DNA of 43,447 nt. Source: an uncultured Clostridia bacterium (GTDB lineage Bacteria > Bacillota > Clostridia > TANB77 > UBA1234). The translations under genes were made by a program, and so were the position numbers. How positions within the stretch are numbered: position 1 is the first letter of the stretch; every line of letters begins with the position of its first letter. Below the pieces are notes generated by a model, which worked only from the letters and a program-made list of their open reading frames with translations, did no database searches and was not told the origin of the DNA. Below are positions 43,267 to 43,447 of the stretch, piece by piece. The stretch covers positions 1 through 43,447 of the forward strand of contig CAKPEF010000015.1 of the NCBI GenBank assembly GCA_934149305.1, in the 5' to 3' direction.

Positions 43267-43295
43267 ATTATACAAAACCGTGCCGAATTTTGCAA
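43267..43295 (-). promoter_or_regulatory. Promoter of the activase fusion gene
   Basis: On the minus strand TTGCAA (43295-43290) and TATAAT (43272-43267) are spaced by 17 bp, 28 bp before the ATG. The stretch from 43315 to the window end holds nothing I can call. Confidence 0.65.
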
Positions 43296-43447
43296 TAACA
43301 TTGTAGGAAACCACAGAAATTACACAATTTAGAGTTTATTGGAAATGAATACTTTAACTCAAAAAGTTAAATATTATAGGTTTAAAATAGATATGTCACA
43401 AAAATAAATATTGAAAGAGAGTACCGAAAATGTTAAGGTTTAAATAT

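Noticed and set aside
1..43447. tRNA or rRNA genes
   Set aside because: I looked for CCA-ending cloverleaf patterns and rRNA-like GC-rich stretches and saw none, so the tRNA set relevant to CGG cannot be judged from this window.

Overview
The window reads as a chromosomal piece of an AT-rich, Gram-positive, anaerobic Clostridia-type bacterium. Evidence: short intergenic gaps, AGGAGG-type ribosome sites, frequent TTG starts, a T-box riboswitch in front of serS, a CIRCE operator in front of groES-groEL, a GdpP-type cyclic-di-AMP phosphodiesterase, diaminopimelate dehydrogenase, and a 1423-residue 2-hydroxyacyl-CoA dehydratase activase fusion typical of amino-acid fermenters.

Layout. 1-1520: two small genes of foreign appearance (a GreA/GreB C-terminal-domain protein and an unknown helical protein). 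1582-3131: T-box-controlled serS of an archaeal-like type. 3132-6796: an island bounded by two direct copies of the last 174 bp of serS. It holds a radical SAM/SPASM maturase with a tiny Cys-rich peptide gene 17 bp downstream (a likely RiPP cassette), a gluzincin metallopeptidase and a TPM-domain membrane protein. 6878-11276: lysine/diaminopimelate operon lysC-ddh-dapA-dapB-asd. 11410-18870: ftsH, tilS, dnaB, rplI, gdpP and a DUF951 gene. 18928-22312: tig-clpP-clpX. 22405-29800: metallophosphoesterase, tsaD, M50 protease, lysS, greA, an unknown gene and a GH18-like exported protein. 29964-31804: NfeD, SPFH and PH-domain genes on the plus strand. 31877-34118: a Cys-rich small gene and groES-groEL. 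34314-35113: ZIP metal transporter. 35143-43239: P-loop/Asp23 fusion, pnp, rpsO and the activase fusion.

Main observation. Three conserved genes (lysC, dnaB and a ZIP transporter) each need +1 frameshifts, five in total, to give the family protein. At all five the in-frame codon at the break is CGG, and skipping its C restores the frame with a GGN glycine codon where the family has, or plausibly has, glycine. I scanned by eye the other native-looking genes, roughly 12,000 codons, and found no in-frame CGG in any of them. CGG as an ordinary Arg codon appears only in four genes that look imported (179-688, 841-1464, 3345-4646, 31877-32098). The simplest reading is that CGG is a hungry or unassigned codon here and works as a +1 frameshift signal, so that C insertions before glycine codons are tolerated even in the replicative helicase. 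This is an inference from one window and needs genome-wide CGG counts, the tRNA set, read support and peptide data.

Other structure: a three-copy 101-bp tandem array whose hairpins show compensatory base changes (16342-16611), a dispersed repeat of about 91 bp just after two genes (13371-13461, 38871-38962), and a long inverted repeat after pnp.
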